DNA of 15,168 bases, from the NCBI GenBank assembly GCA_934621385.1, contig CAKTUI010000046.1, positions 1 to 15,168 on the forward strand. Reading direction: 5' to 3'. Position numbers and translations under genes: made by a program. The notes beneath the pieces were generated by a model. It saw nothing but the letters and a program-made list of their open reading frames with translations, had not been told where the DNA came from and did no database searches. This stretch comes from an uncultured Kiritimatiellota bacterium (GTDB taxonomy: Bacteria > Verrucomicrobiota > Kiritimatiellia > RFP12 > UBA1067). Of this stretch, positions 1 to 7,919 are shown in pieces. Position 1 is the stretch's first letter; each line of letters starts with the position of its first letter.

Positions 1-43
1 CTTGAGTGTCGCGTATTTGGCAAATCAGAAACCGCCTGCTTAT

Positions 44-643
44 CTATCGGGTGTCGTTTCTATTTGACAAACTGGGCACGTCGATTGAACCGGCGCGGAG
101 CACCTTCAGGCTACCATCTGAGAAGACGCGCACGACGGTCGACGGCACACCGCCCGGGCTGACGCCGTCATCCACCACAACGTCCGCCGAGAGCCCCACA
201 TCCGCCAGTGCAGCCGGGGCATCCGTCGCCGGACGCTGACCGCTCAAGTTCGCACTCGTGACACGCAGAACACCTCCGCACCGACGGAGAAGCCGCCGCG
301 TCCAGTCGTGGTCGGGAACGCGGAAACCTTCCGTCGCCGCCCCGTCCGTCCGTTCAACAACCAGCGTCAGGGCACCCGGCCAGTGCCGCTCGGCCAACGC
401 GTGGGCCTCGCCCGTGAGCGGATAGCCAAACGCGCCGACCGCCGCGACATCCGCCGCGAGGAGCGCAATGGGCTTCTTCGCCTCGCGTCCCTTTATCGTG
501 TAAAGCCGCTCGACGGCTGCGGGGAACCCCGGATGCGCCGCGAGACCGTAGACCGTGTCCGTCGGGATGACGGCCACGCCCCCTGCATTGAGAATGGCGG
601 CCGCCTCATCCAGTCCCGCCTCATCACACGCAATGACGCGCAT
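44..643 (-). CDS. tsaC: Threonylcarbamoyl-AMP synthase, short TsaC/YrdC type
   Basis: Probable L-threonylcarbamoyladenylate synthase. It makes threonylcarbamoyl-AMP from threonine, bicarbonate and ATP in the cytoplasm, for the t6A37 modification of ANN-decoding tRNAs. About 199 residues, which is the single-domain TsaC/YrdC length without the extra Sua5 C-terminal domain. Visible family signatures are the early PTDTVYGLA segment, YTIKGREAKKPIALL (the KxR...KP substrate-binding stretch, with Lys where Ser is more usual before KP), HWPGALTLVV and the TSANLSGQ motif. The ATG at 641-643 shares one base with the TGA of the upstream gene. A GTG at 644-646 would add one residue and overlap by four bases. 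A GAGGAG ribosome binding site lies 8 bases before the ATG and 5 before the GTG, so the start is uncertain by one codon. Last gene of the minus-strand unit. Bases 1-43 downstream show nothing assignable. Confidence 0.93.
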   Translation of the reverse strand: MRVIACDEAGLDEAAAILNAGGVAVIPTDTVYGLAAHPGFPAAVERLYTIKGREAKKPIALLAADVAAVGAFGYPLTGEAHALAERHWPGALTLVVERTDGAATEGFRVPDHDWTRRLLRRCGGVLRVTSANLSGQRPATDAPAALADVGLSADVVVDDGVSPGGVPSTVVRVFSDGSLKVLRAGSIDVPSLSNRNDTR

Positions 644-1065
644 CACCGCATCTCCTCAAGAATCCGCACGGCGAGTTTTACGAGTTCCACGCACGGACGT
701 TTGCGGTAATAGGCACTTGTCCGCGCCTCAGGCGCACCACCAGTCGTCGCACCCGTCCCCGCGAGAAGTTCGCGGCAGACAATCGATCCCGTTTCGGACT
801 TGAACCGGGTGCCGAAGTCCTGGACGAACGGATAGACGACGGACTTGTCGCCGCCCTTGCGAAGCCCCAGCACAAGGGCCGCACCCGAGACCGCGCCGCA
901 CACCTCACGCTGACGGCCAACACCGCCACCCAGTCCGCAGGAAATCCGCTTCGCCAACTCGTGGTCAATACCGAACTCGTCCGCAAAGGCGCAGAACACC
1001 GCCTGCGAGCAGTTCAATCCCTCGCGGAAGAGTCTCTCCGCCTTCACCTCACGACTTTCTTCCAT
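643..1065 (-). CDS. C_GCAxxG_C_C family putative redox protein
   Basis: About 140 residues, matching the C_GCAxxG_C_C (PF09719-type) family. Key features are GLNCSQAV near the N-terminus, the glycine-rich GLGGGVGR segment, VCGAVSGAALVLGL (the CGAxxG core), a Cys in GSIVCREL and a final Cys in KRPCVELV. The conserved cysteines have led the family to be described as redox-active or possibly metal-binding, but no reaction is established. No signal peptide, so probably cytoplasmic. The reading frame stays open upstream to an ATG at 1137, but the ATG at 1065 is chosen because AAAGGAC precedes it by about 8 bases and the longer version would run into the end of the preceding gene. It lies 17 bases after the VWA gene and is coupled to tsaC by a one-base overlap. 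Function in this locus is unknown. Confidence 0.85.
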   Translation of the reverse strand: MEESREVKAERLFREGLNCSQAVFCAFADEFGIDHELAKRISCGLGGGVGRQREVCGAVSGAALVLGLRKGGDKSVVYPFVQDFGTRFKSETGSIVCRELLAGTGATTGGAPEARTSAYYRKRPCVELVKLAVRILEEMR

Positions 1066-1082
1066 CGCAAAAGTCCTTTCAA

Positions 1083-2069
1083 TCACACCTTCCGAAACCG
1101 TCCACGCGAAAGTGCCGCGCCCACGAGCAGGCAGCACACGCCGGGGACCAGGAAAAGCTGGTAACGTTCACCAAGACGCGCCGCTTCCTCACTCTGCTCC
1201 TCGGCGGCAACCTGACGCAAAAAGCGCTGGTAAATTGAACCGAGCGTCGTCTCGGCGGTCCCCGCCGTCGCCAGCGGAACGTAATGCCCGCCTGACGCGT
1301 TGGCGATAGCCCTGAGCGCCGACTCCTCAAGCTTCACCCGGACGGGCTGTCCCTTGAACATCTGAACGCCGCGCCGACCGTCTTCGGCGGGAATCGTCGC
1401 CCCTTCTCGCGGGTCGCCAATGCCGACGGTGAAAATCGGAATGCCGCGCTTCTTCGCCCCCTCGGCGGAGACAAGAGCCTCGCCCCGCAGGTCACCGCCA
1501 TCCGAGATGATGATAATCGCATTGTGGTCGTCCGCCGCCGGATCCAACGCGGCAAGCGATGCCCGAATGGCACTGCCAAGATCCGTCTCGCCTCGCGGCG
1601 CACTCTCGGGCGTCAGGCGTTCAAGGGCACTGCGCAGATAGCCGCGATCCGTCGTGAGCGGGCAAATCTGAACGCCCGTCCGCCGAAAGGCCACGAGTGC
1701 ACAACGGTCGCCCCCAAGCGAATCAATCAAGTCGGCGACATCTGCCTTCGTGCGCTCAAGGCGATTCGGCCGCACGTCTTCCGCCAGCATCGACCGCGAC
1801 ACGTCAATGGCAACGACGACATTTCGGCTCCGCGTCACCGACTTCTCAAGCGAACGCCCCCACTGCGGACGGGAGGCCGCAAACAGGCAAAGGAAGAGTC
1901 CAAGAAGGATGGCGGCGGACTGCACGGACGAGCCGGCCGGGCGGGGAATCTGCCGCGTGAGGCGACGCAGGGCCTTCTCGCGCCGCGCCCGAAGGAACGA
2001 CCACCACAGCCCCGCCAATGGGACAAGGGCCACCAGAACAAGCCAACCCGGATAGGCAAACCTAATCAT
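1083..2069 (-). CDS. BatA/BatB-like VWA-domain membrane protein
   Basis: 328-residue membrane protein with the BatA/BatB layout. There are two N-terminal hydrophobic segments (about residues 8-26 and 51-65), a von Willebrand factor A domain (about 85-280), and a C-terminal hydrophobic segment (about 305-322) with a short basic tail. The metal-ion-dependent adhesion site is intact: DVSRS at about 89-93, a GETD segment supplying the usual Thr, and ISDGGD further on. Bat proteins, with a MoxR ATPase, are linked to aerotolerance and envelope stress, probably by binding envelope proteins through the VWA metal. The usual partners (MoxR, the second Bat protein, the TPR protein BatC, BatD) are not beside it in this window, so the precise role is open. 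The ATG start has an AGGAAAGGG sequence just upstream and lies 14 bases after the trmH stop. Confidence 0.85.
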   Translation of the reverse strand: MIRFAYPGWLVLVALVPLAGLWWSFLRARREKALRRLTRQIPRPAGSSVQSAAILLGLFLCLFAASRPQWGRSLEKSVTRSRNVVVAIDVSRSMLAEDVRPNRLERTKADVADLIDSLGGDRCALVAFRRTGVQICPLTTDRGYLRSALERLTPESAPRGETDLGSAIRASLAALDPAADDHNAIIIISDGGDLRGEALVSAEGAKKRGIPIFTVGIGDPREGATIPAEDGRRGVQMFKGQPVRVKLEESALRAIANASGGHYVPLATAGTAETTLGSIYQRFLRQVAAEEQSEEAARLGERYQLFLVPGVCCLLVGAALSRGRFRKV

Positions 2070-2083
2070 CCGTCACCCTTTCC

Positions 2084-2941
2084 TCAATGATCGTGCTGGC
2101 CCTCCCCATGCCAAGGGATGAATGCCGGGACCGTGTCAATTCCGGCGGCAATGCGCTGACGGACCGCCTCGTAGACAAGAATCGTCGCGGCGGCGGAGAC
2201 ATTCAGCGAATCCGCAAGGCCCAACATCGGAATGCGGACGCGGAGTTCCGCGCCATCCATCCACTTCGCCGTCAGGCCATACTGCTCGGCGCCCAGCGCA
2301 ATCGCGACATTCCCAGTCAGATCCACTTCGAAGTGGAGTTTCTCGGCATGGGGCGTTGCCGCGAGAATCTTGAACTGCCGCGCTTTCAGAAAGGCCAGAG
2401 CCTCCTCGGAAGTCGCCTCGACAATGGGCACCGAGAACATCGTACCCGTCGACGCACGCACGACATTCGGATTGTGAATGTCAGTCGTGCGGTCACAGAC
2501 GATAACCGCCGCGACTTTCGCCGCATCCGCCGAGCGGAGAATCGTTCCAAGGTTGCCCGGCTTCTCAATTGCCTCCGTGACAATGACCAGCGCATTCTCG
2601 GGCAACTTCAGGTCCGCCAGCTTGATGGAAACGTGCGGGCCGACCATCAGCAGGCCGTCCGGACGCTCCTTGTAGGCAATCTTCTCGAAGCAAACCCGCG
2701 AACAGGTGTAGATCTCAGCACCCAACTTCGCACATTCCGCCACAATCGTCGGCTCATTCTCGTTCTTGAGATAGAAGTCGGGACAGTGGAAGAGCGCACG
2801 TGGGCGGTATCCACAGTCAAGGGCGCGGCGGCATTCGCGATAGCCCTCAACAATCATCTCGCCCGACTCCTCCCGCGTTGAGCAGGAACGGAGTTTGACG
2901 ACATACTTCAGTTTCGGGTTGCTGGGGCTGCTCAGTTCCAT
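2084..2941 (-). CDS. TrmH/SpoU-family RNA 2'-O-methyltransferase
   Basis: 285-residue SPOUT-class methyltransferase that would transfer a methyl group from S-adenosylmethionine to a ribose 2'-OH of rRNA or tRNA. An N-terminal RNA-binding domain of the SpoU_sub_bind type (about residues 1-105, with the NPKLKYVVKL opening typical of RlmB/TsnR-like enzymes) precedes the trefoil-knot catalytic domain. Three motifs are clear: motif 1 EKPGNLGTILRSADA with Asn130 and catalytic-type Arg136, motif 2 GAEQYGL at about 217-223, and motif 3 at about 237-258 with SLNVSAAA. The target nucleotide cannot be read from the sequence. The start shares one base with the TAA of the upstream prolyl isomerase gene (TAATG) and has only a weak ribosome binding site, which suggests translational coupling. 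Confidence 0.9.
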   Translation of the reverse strand: MELSSPSNPKLKYVVKLRSCSTREESGEMIVEGYRECRRALDCGYRPRALFHCPDFYLKNENEPTIVAECAKLGAEIYTCSRVCFEKIAYKERPDGLLMVGPHVSIKLADLKLPENALVIVTEAIEKPGNLGTILRSADAAKVAAVIVCDRTTDIHNPNVVRASTGTMFSVPIVEATSEEALAFLKARQFKILAATPHAEKLHFEVDLTGNVAIALGAEQYGLTAKWMDGAELRVRIPMLGLADSLNVSAAATILVYEAVRQRIAAGIDTVPAFIPWHGEGQHDH

Positions 2942-3825
2942 TAGCGGTACTCGATTTTCGCCTGCTTACGGAGGTCCTCGACGAAGGCATCCATCGCCCG
3001 GCCACGAGCCTCATGGCGAAGCAGATCCTTAATCTGGTCATGGACATCGACAAGCGTCTGCGCACCGCCCGCCTTTTCATCCGCCTTGTAGATGATGTGA
3101 TAGCCGAACTGCGTCTGGACAACATCCGAGACTTCGCCCTTCTTCAGACTGAACGCGGCCTTGTCGAACTCGGGAACCATCATGCCCGGGCCAAACCAAC
3201 CGAGCGAACCACCCTCGCGTCCCGACGGGCAGTCGGAATTCTTCTTCGCCTCCTCCGCGAAATCCCCACCCGCCAGAATGCGCTCACGAATGGCGCGAAT
3301 CTTCTCGAACGCGGCACTTTTCGCCTCGGGAATGTCGTCCTTGTCGGACTTGACGAGAATGTGCTGGCAAAGGACTTTCGGCGGCGTGACGTACTCGGCC
3401 TTGTGCGCCTCGTAGAACGCGGCGACCTCGTCCTCCGTCGGATCCGGCACATGGGCGCACGCCTGATTGACGAGCATATTCACCCGCGCCCCCTTCTCAA
3501 GTTCCTTGCGGAACTCGGTCTCCGTCACGTGTTGTGCGGCGAGCGCCTTCTTGTAGTTCTCTTCGCCGCCGACCTGCGTGACGACCTTCTGCACTTCGGC
3601 ATCAATGTCAGAGGCCGAAACCGGCAACTCAAGCTGGGCCGCACGATCCAGGAGCAACTTGGCCCCGATGGCCTGTTCAAGGGCGCGTTCCTCAAGCTTG
3701 GGCAGGTTCTTCTTCACCTCATCGGGGGTCATGCCGTGCCCCATGTAGAAGCGGACAAGCCGATCCAACTCGAATCCGACCGCCTCGCCCGAAATCTCCT
3801 GTCCGTTCACAATCGCCTTCTTCAT
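2941..3825 (-). CDS. Parvulin-type peptidyl-prolyl cis-trans isomerase without signal peptide
   Basis: 294 residues. A SurA/PrsA-like helical N-terminal region (about 1-145, rich in Glu and Lys) precedes one parvulin domain (about 149-249). That domain carries the hallmarks CQHILVKS, GGDFAEEAKKNSDCPSG, GGSLGWFGPGMMVPEFDKAAF and FGYHIIYK. It catalyses isomerisation of X-Pro bonds and may act as a chaperone. Unlike SurA, PrsA or PpiD, the N-terminus (MKKAIVNGQEIS) has no signal peptide or membrane anchor, so a cytoplasmic location is inferred. The start is the ATG at 3825, which has AAGGAG 7 bases upstream. An in-frame TTG at 3831 is almost on top of that site and is rejected. It lies 45 bases after the GH3 gene and overlaps trmH by one base. 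Confidence 0.9.
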   Translation of the reverse strand: MKKAIVNGQEISGEAVGFELDRLVRFYMGHGMTPDEVKKNLPKLEERALEQAIGAKLLLDRAAQLELPVSASDIDAEVQKVVTQVGGEENYKKALAAQHVTETEFRKELEKGARVNMLVNQACAHVPDPTEDEVAAFYEAHKAEYVTPPKVLCQHILVKSDKDDIPEAKSAAFEKIRAIRERILAGGDFAEEAKKNSDCPSGREGGSLGWFGPGMMVPEFDKAAFSLKKGEVSDVVQTQFGYHIIYKADEKAGGAQTLVDVHDQIKDLLRHEARGRAMDAFVEDLRKQAKIEYR

Positions 3826-3870
3826 CTTCAATCTCCTTCTTATCGATTATTCGACACGCCCGATTGGCTC

Positions 3871-6066
3871 TCAGTCAACGAGCAATTCATGCTTCACGCC
3901 GGACAGCGAGTCCGAAGCCAGCCACCAGTCGTAGAGGCCGTTCTCCAGCAGACGAGTGGAGCCGAGGTGGTAGGCCAGGGCATCCTTCTTCATCGAAATG
4001 GACACGGCCTTCGTCTCACCCGGCTTGAGGTTGACGCGGGCGAAGCCCTTGAGTTCGCGCACGGGGCGGGTCGCCTGAGCCTCCTGCTGGTGCAGGTAGA
4101 GCTGGACCGTCTCAAGTCCCTCGACGCTTCCCGTATTCGTCACGTCAACCGTAAAGCGATAACCGTCCGCCGTCTTCTCCACACGCTCGTTTGCATACGC
4201 ATAGGTCGTGTAGGAAAGGCCGAAGCCAAACGGGAAGAGCGGCGACCATTCCGAGTCGATGTAGCGCGTCACCCACGGCAATCCCGGCACGTGAGGCCGC
4301 CCGGTGCTCGTACGATTGTAGTAAATCGGGCACTGCCCCGTCGTGCGGGGGAAGTCCACCGTCAGGCGGGCGGAGGGATTGAACGCCCCCGTCAGGATGT
4401 CGGCAACCGCCCAGCCGCCGCAGCTGCCGGGGTTCCACGCCTCGACGAGCGCGTCGGCAAGTCCCGTCAGTTCGGGAATCGCCATCGGACGACCGTTGAA
4501 GAGAACGGCCACCAGCGGCTTGCCCGCCGCCTTGACCGTCTCGGCCGCAACCAACTGCTCCCCCGTCAGCCCAAGGTAGGTCTTTGACGTGTTCTCGCCA
4601 TTCATGTAGTAGTACTCACCGAAGGCCGCCACGACGACATCGGCATCCTTGACCGCCGTCTGAATCGCCGCACGGTCGCAACGGCCCGTCAGCGTGTAGC
4701 ACGACGAATAGGAGACATCCACTCCATCAGCCTTGAGTCCCTCAAGGAGGGAGGCGTTACGCACATTCTCGAAATACCAGGACCATGTGCCGCGCATCTC
4801 GTTCGCATTCGCCGCGATGTCGCCAATCAGCGCGACCTTCACCCCTTTCTTAAGAGGAAGGACATTCTTCTCATTCTTCAGAAGAACAATGGTCTTGCGC
4901 GCAATGTCACGTGCATCGACGAGGAAACGCTCGCTGTCGACACCCACACGATTCGCAGCCTCGTCGATGAACGGATTCTTGAAGAGACCCATCCGATACT
5001 TCATGCGCAGGATGTTCGCAACACGCGTATTCATCATCTCCTGCGAAACGCGCCCAGTCTCAACAGCCTTCTTCAGGCCGCGCTCATAGGCACCGCGCAT
5101 CATTTCCTGGTCCATACCGGCGTTAACGGCCATGGCCGCCGTGCGCTCATCCGAACTCGACAGACCGTGCCCAATCTTCGAGCACTCGTCAACCGCCCCC
5201 CAGTCCGAAATCGTCGTGCCGGTGAACCCAAACTCGTGGCGCAAGATATCCGTCAGGAGGAACTTGTTCATCGAGCAGGGAATGCCATTGAACGAGTGGA
5301 AGGCCGGCATCACCGACAGTGCACCCGCGTCAACGCCAGCCTTGAACGGCGGCAGGTAGATGTCGCGCAGCGTACCCTCGGCCATCTCGACCTCGTTGTA
5401 ATCGCGACCGCCCGAGGCGGCACCATAGCCGACGAAGTGCTTGAGACAGGCCGCAACGAACGTGCCGCCGGCAACGGGGGCGGACTGGATGCCCTTCACC
5501 ATTGCCGCGCTGTAGAGCGAGGCGACGAGCGGATCCTGTCCGGCCGATTCCGCAATGCGTCCCCAACGGGCATCACGCGGAATATCCACCATCGGCGTAA
5601 AGGTCCAGTTGCAACCCTTGAGCGGTGTCTCGCGGGCAATGACCTCACCCACGCGATACCACGCCGCCTCATCCCAGGAAGCCGAAAGCCCGAGGGGAAT
5701 CGGGAACTGCGTCAGACACCCGTGAATCATGTCGTTGCCGACCGTCAGCGGAATGCCAAGGCGCGATTCCGTCGCGGCTTTCTGCAACGCGTTGTAGTTC
5801 GGGATGCCGGCGGCACCGAGAATTGAGCCGATTTCGCCGCGCTTCACGCGGGCGAGGAAGTCCGCGTCAACCGGACGGTCGCTACTGTCCTGCGCGAGAG
5901 CACCCGTGCTGAGCTTGGCACTCGTCTGAATCATCTGCCCGATTTTCTCGTCCAGCGTCATCCGCGAGATGAGATTGCCGATAAACGCATCCTCCGCCGT
6001 CTGCTCAGCGGCGAAAAGGGACGAAGCCGCCACCAACGCGGTAAAACCAAGTACGAGTCGCTTCAT
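3871..6066 (-). CDS. Exported GH3 beta-glucosidase (BglX-like)
   Basis: 731-residue glycoside hydrolase family 3 enzyme, expected to release terminal beta-linked glucose or xylose from oligosaccharides outside the cytoplasm. The N-terminal signal peptide (MKRLVLGFTA..., cleavage near FAA-EQ at about 20) fits export. Domains in order are the GH3 TIM barrel (about 25-365), the GH3 C-terminal alpha/beta domain (about 390-615), and a fibronectin type III-like domain (about 640-720, with PVRELKGF and LKPGETK). The catalytic nucleophile is Asp288 in TISDWGA. KHFVGYG (about 209-215) is the usual substrate-pocket segment, and Glu491 in GENTSKTYLGL is a plausible general acid/base. Length is close to E. 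coli BglX. The exact sugar is not predictable. The ATG overlaps the thrC stop by one base and has AAAGGA about 9 bases upstream inside thrC. It is an unusual member of an otherwise housekeeping-like unit. Confidence 0.92.
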   Translation of the reverse strand: MKRLVLGFTALVAASSLFAAEQTAEDAFIGNLISRMTLDEKIGQMIQTSAKLSTGALAQDSSDRPVDADFLARVKRGEIGSILGAAGIPNYNALQKAATESRLGIPLTVGNDMIHGCLTQFPIPLGLSASWDEAAWYRVGEVIARETPLKGCNWTFTPMVDIPRDARWGRIAESAGQDPLVASLYSAAMVKGIQSAPVAGGTFVAACLKHFVGYGAASGGRDYNEVEMAEGTLRDIYLPPFKAGVDAGALSVMPAFHSFNGIPCSMNKFLLTDILRHEFGFTGTTISDWGAVDECSKIGHGLSSSDERTAAMAVNAGMDQEMMRGAYERGLKKAVETGRVSQEMMNTRVANILRMKYRMGLFKNPFIDEAANRVGVDSERFLVDARDIARKTIVLLKNEKNVLPLKKGVKVALIGDIAANANEMRGTWSWYFENVRNASLLEGLKADGVDVSYSSCYTLTGRCDRAAIQTAVKDADVVVAAFGEYYYMNGENTSKTYLGLTGEQLVAAETVKAAGKPLVAVLFNGRPMAIPELTGLADALVEAWNPGSCGGWAVADILTGAFNPSARLTVDFPRTTGQCPIYYNRTSTGRPHVPGLPWVTRYIDSEWSPLFPFGFGLSYTTYAYANERVEKTADGYRFTVDVTNTGSVEGLETVQLYLHQQEAQATRPVRELKGFARVNLKPGETKAVSISMKKDALAYHLGSTRLLENGLYDWWLASDSLSGVKHELLVD

Positions 6067-7466
6067 TAGAAGAGTTCCTTTACTGCACCATCAATTCCAT
6101 CAATGTCAACAATCTTCGTCTGCGCAATCGGCAGGCGTTCGAGATTCCGGAAACTCGGCGGTGGATCGGTGAGAAGATCCTCGCCAAACGCACAGCGGCA
6201 GGTTTCGGGGAACTTGTAGGGCGTCGCCGTTGCCGCGATGACAACAGGAACGCCGTCCTTCGGGTAGCCGAGCTTGCGGGCGACGCACGTCGCGACCGCC
6301 GTATGCGGATCCAGCAAGTAGCCGCAGGCCTCGCGCATCCGACGCATTTCGGCCTCCGTCTCCTCCGGCGTGGCAACGCCACCCGAGAAGTCGGCCAGAA
6401 GTTTCGCCTTCGCGGCGGCGGACAACTCGTAGCAGCCCTTCGTCGCGAGGTCGTTCATCAGCCGCGCCGTCTCGGCGCACGCCGCCGCCTCGTCCCCTTC
6501 CAGTCCGCCGTTGATCAGCCACAGGAGACGCTCGACATTCGAGCTCTTGCGGATGTCCATGGAGGGCGAATTGGTGACGGTGAACGTCTCGCCTGGATCG
6601 TAGACGCCCGTCTGAACAAAGCGGGCGAGCACGTCATTCACATTCGAGGCGCACACGAAATGACGAATCGGCGCACCGAGGAGCTTGGCATAGTAGGCCG
6701 CGAGAATGTTACCGAAGTTGCCGCTCGGAACCACCACGTCAAACGCACGACCCAGCCGCGCCGCCGAAAGGATGTAATAGGCGACCTGTGGAATCAGACG
6801 ACCCGTATTGATTGAGTTCGCGCTGGAGAGCGTAATGCCGTGCTCGGCCGCCTGGGCATTCATCGCCGCATCGGCGAAGATGCGCTTCACCGCCGCCTGG
6901 GCGTCGTCAAAGTTGCCGCGAATGGCCACCGCGTGGACATTCGCCTCGCTCGGCGTCGTCATCTGAAGGCGCTGGATGCGCGATGTGCCCGTCGCCGGAT
7001 AGAAGACCTCTATTTCCGTACCCTCGACACCGGCGAACCCCTGCATCGCGGCAGAACCCGTGTCGCCGCTCGTGGCCGTCAGCACCAGGACGCGCCGCCC
7101 GCCCGCCGCGTGCTTCATCAGAACAGGCAGCATCGAAAGCGCGACATCCTTGAACGCCCCCGTCCGACCGTGGAAGAGTTCAAGGATATGGAGGCCGTCC
7201 TTCTCGACCAGCGGAATCGGATCCTCCGAGGGAAAACGCGAGAGCAAGCGGTCAATCGCCGCCTGCCGAACCGCCTGCGGCAAATCGTCAAACAGCTTGC
7301 CCAGCACATAGGACTCACTCGCCGCAAGCGTCGTCAGTCCCGAAATGTCACCCGGCTGAACCCCGGTCATCCGCGGCACGTAAAGTCCGCCATCCGGCGC
7401 AAGACCCTGAAAAACGCTCTCGGCACTCGTCGCCTCGAACCCCTTGCGCGTTGATACATATGTCAT
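6066..7466 (-). CDS. thrC: Threonine synthase
   Basis: 466-residue PLP enzyme that converts O-phosphohomoserine to threonine in the cytoplasm, the last step of threonine synthesis. It has the N-terminal YVSTRKG...GLAPDGGLYVP segment typical of the long bacterial/fungal ThrC class. The PLP lysine is in FHGRTGAFKD (Lys106). TATSGDTGSAA and VPSGNFGN form the phosphate- and cofactor-binding loops, SANSINTGRL is a substrate loop, and there is a C-terminal ATATPYKFPE motif. Length is normal for the family. The ATG overlaps the ACT-domain gene by four bases (ATGA) and has GGAGG 8 bases upstream, so the two are translationally coupled. No leader peptide or threonine-rich attenuator is seen in front of it. 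Confidence 0.95.
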   Translation of the reverse strand: MTYVSTRKGFEATSAESVFQGLAPDGGLYVPRMTGVQPGDISGLTTLAASESYVLGKLFDDLPQAVRQAAIDRLLSRFPSEDPIPLVEKDGLHILELFHGRTGAFKDVALSMLPVLMKHAAGGRRVLVLTATSGDTGSAAMQGFAGVEGTEIEVFYPATGTSRIQRLQMTTPSEANVHAVAIRGNFDDAQAAVKRIFADAAMNAQAAEHGITLSSANSINTGRLIPQVAYYILSAARLGRAFDVVVPSGNFGNILAAYYAKLLGAPIRHFVCASNVNDVLARFVQTGVYDPGETFTVTNSPSMDIRKSSNVERLLWLINGGLEGDEAAACAETARLMNDLATKGCYELSAAAKAKLLADFSGGVATPEETEAEMRRMREACGYLLDPHTAVATCVARKLGYPKDGVPVVIAATATPYKFPETCRCAFGEDLLTDPPPSFRNLERLPIAQTKIVDIDGIDGAVKELF

Positions 7467-7900
7467 TTGCTCGCCTCCATCACCTCGGTCTCAGTCAAGG
7501 TCGTGTACCCGGCTTCAGCCAACGCGGCCTCCGCCTTCTTGTTGTCATCGAAACGAAATACCAGAACGGCCTTCTCGCCCTTGTGGAAGGCGAACGCATA
7601 ACTGTACGTAATGTTCACGCCCGCCGCGTCAAGGACCGTCATCACACCCGCCATTCCGCCCGGACGATCTGGTACGCAAACGGCCACCACCTTGCTGACA
7701 TTGACCACGTGCCCGCAATCGGTCAGCACGTCCCGCGCCAGTTCGTGGTCGTCCACAATCATGCGCACAATGCCAAAATCGCTCGTATCCGCAAGACTGA
7801 GCGTCGCAATGTTGACATTGACGTTCGCAAGGTCGCGGCAAATCTGCGAAAGCTGCCCCGGCCGATTCTCAAGGAAGATGGATATCTGTCGGATTTGCAT
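7463..7900 (-). CDS. Tandem ACT-domain protein, probable amino-acid sensor
   Basis: 145 residues made of two ACT domains and nothing else. The first covers about 3-70 (ISIFLENRPGQLSQICRDL, then VNVNIATLSLAD) and the second about 71-140 (VVAVCVPDRPGGMAGVMTVL, then GVNITYSYAF). Both show the conserved xPGx loop between the first strand and helix that binds amino-acid ligands in this fold. Such stand-alone double-ACT proteins (COG4747-like) have no catalytic part and are generally taken to be ligand-sensing regulators. Placement directly before thrC with a four-base overlap suggests that it senses an amino acid and acts on threonine synthase or its pathway, but this is inference. AAGGAG lies 9 bases before the ATG. 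Confidence 0.87.
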   Translation of the reverse strand: MQIRQISIFLENRPGQLSQICRDLANVNVNIATLSLADTSDFGIVRMIVDDHELARDVLTDCGHVVNVSKVVAVCVPDRPGGMAGVMTVLDAAGVNITYSYAFAFHKGEKAVLVFRFDDNKKAEAALAEAGYTTLTETEVMEASK

Positions 7901-7919
7901 GGCCCATTTCTCCTTATTG

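Noticed and set aside
1066..1137. N-terminal extension of the C_GCAxxG_C_C protein to the ATG at 1137
   Set aside because: The extra 24 residues overlap the end of the VWA gene and show no family similarity, whereas the ATG at 1065 has a good ribosome binding site.
3013..4587. 524-residue open frame on the plus strand opposite the prolyl isomerase and GH3 genes
   Set aside because: It crosses a real gene boundary on the other strand, has no recognisable motif and has no ribosome binding site.
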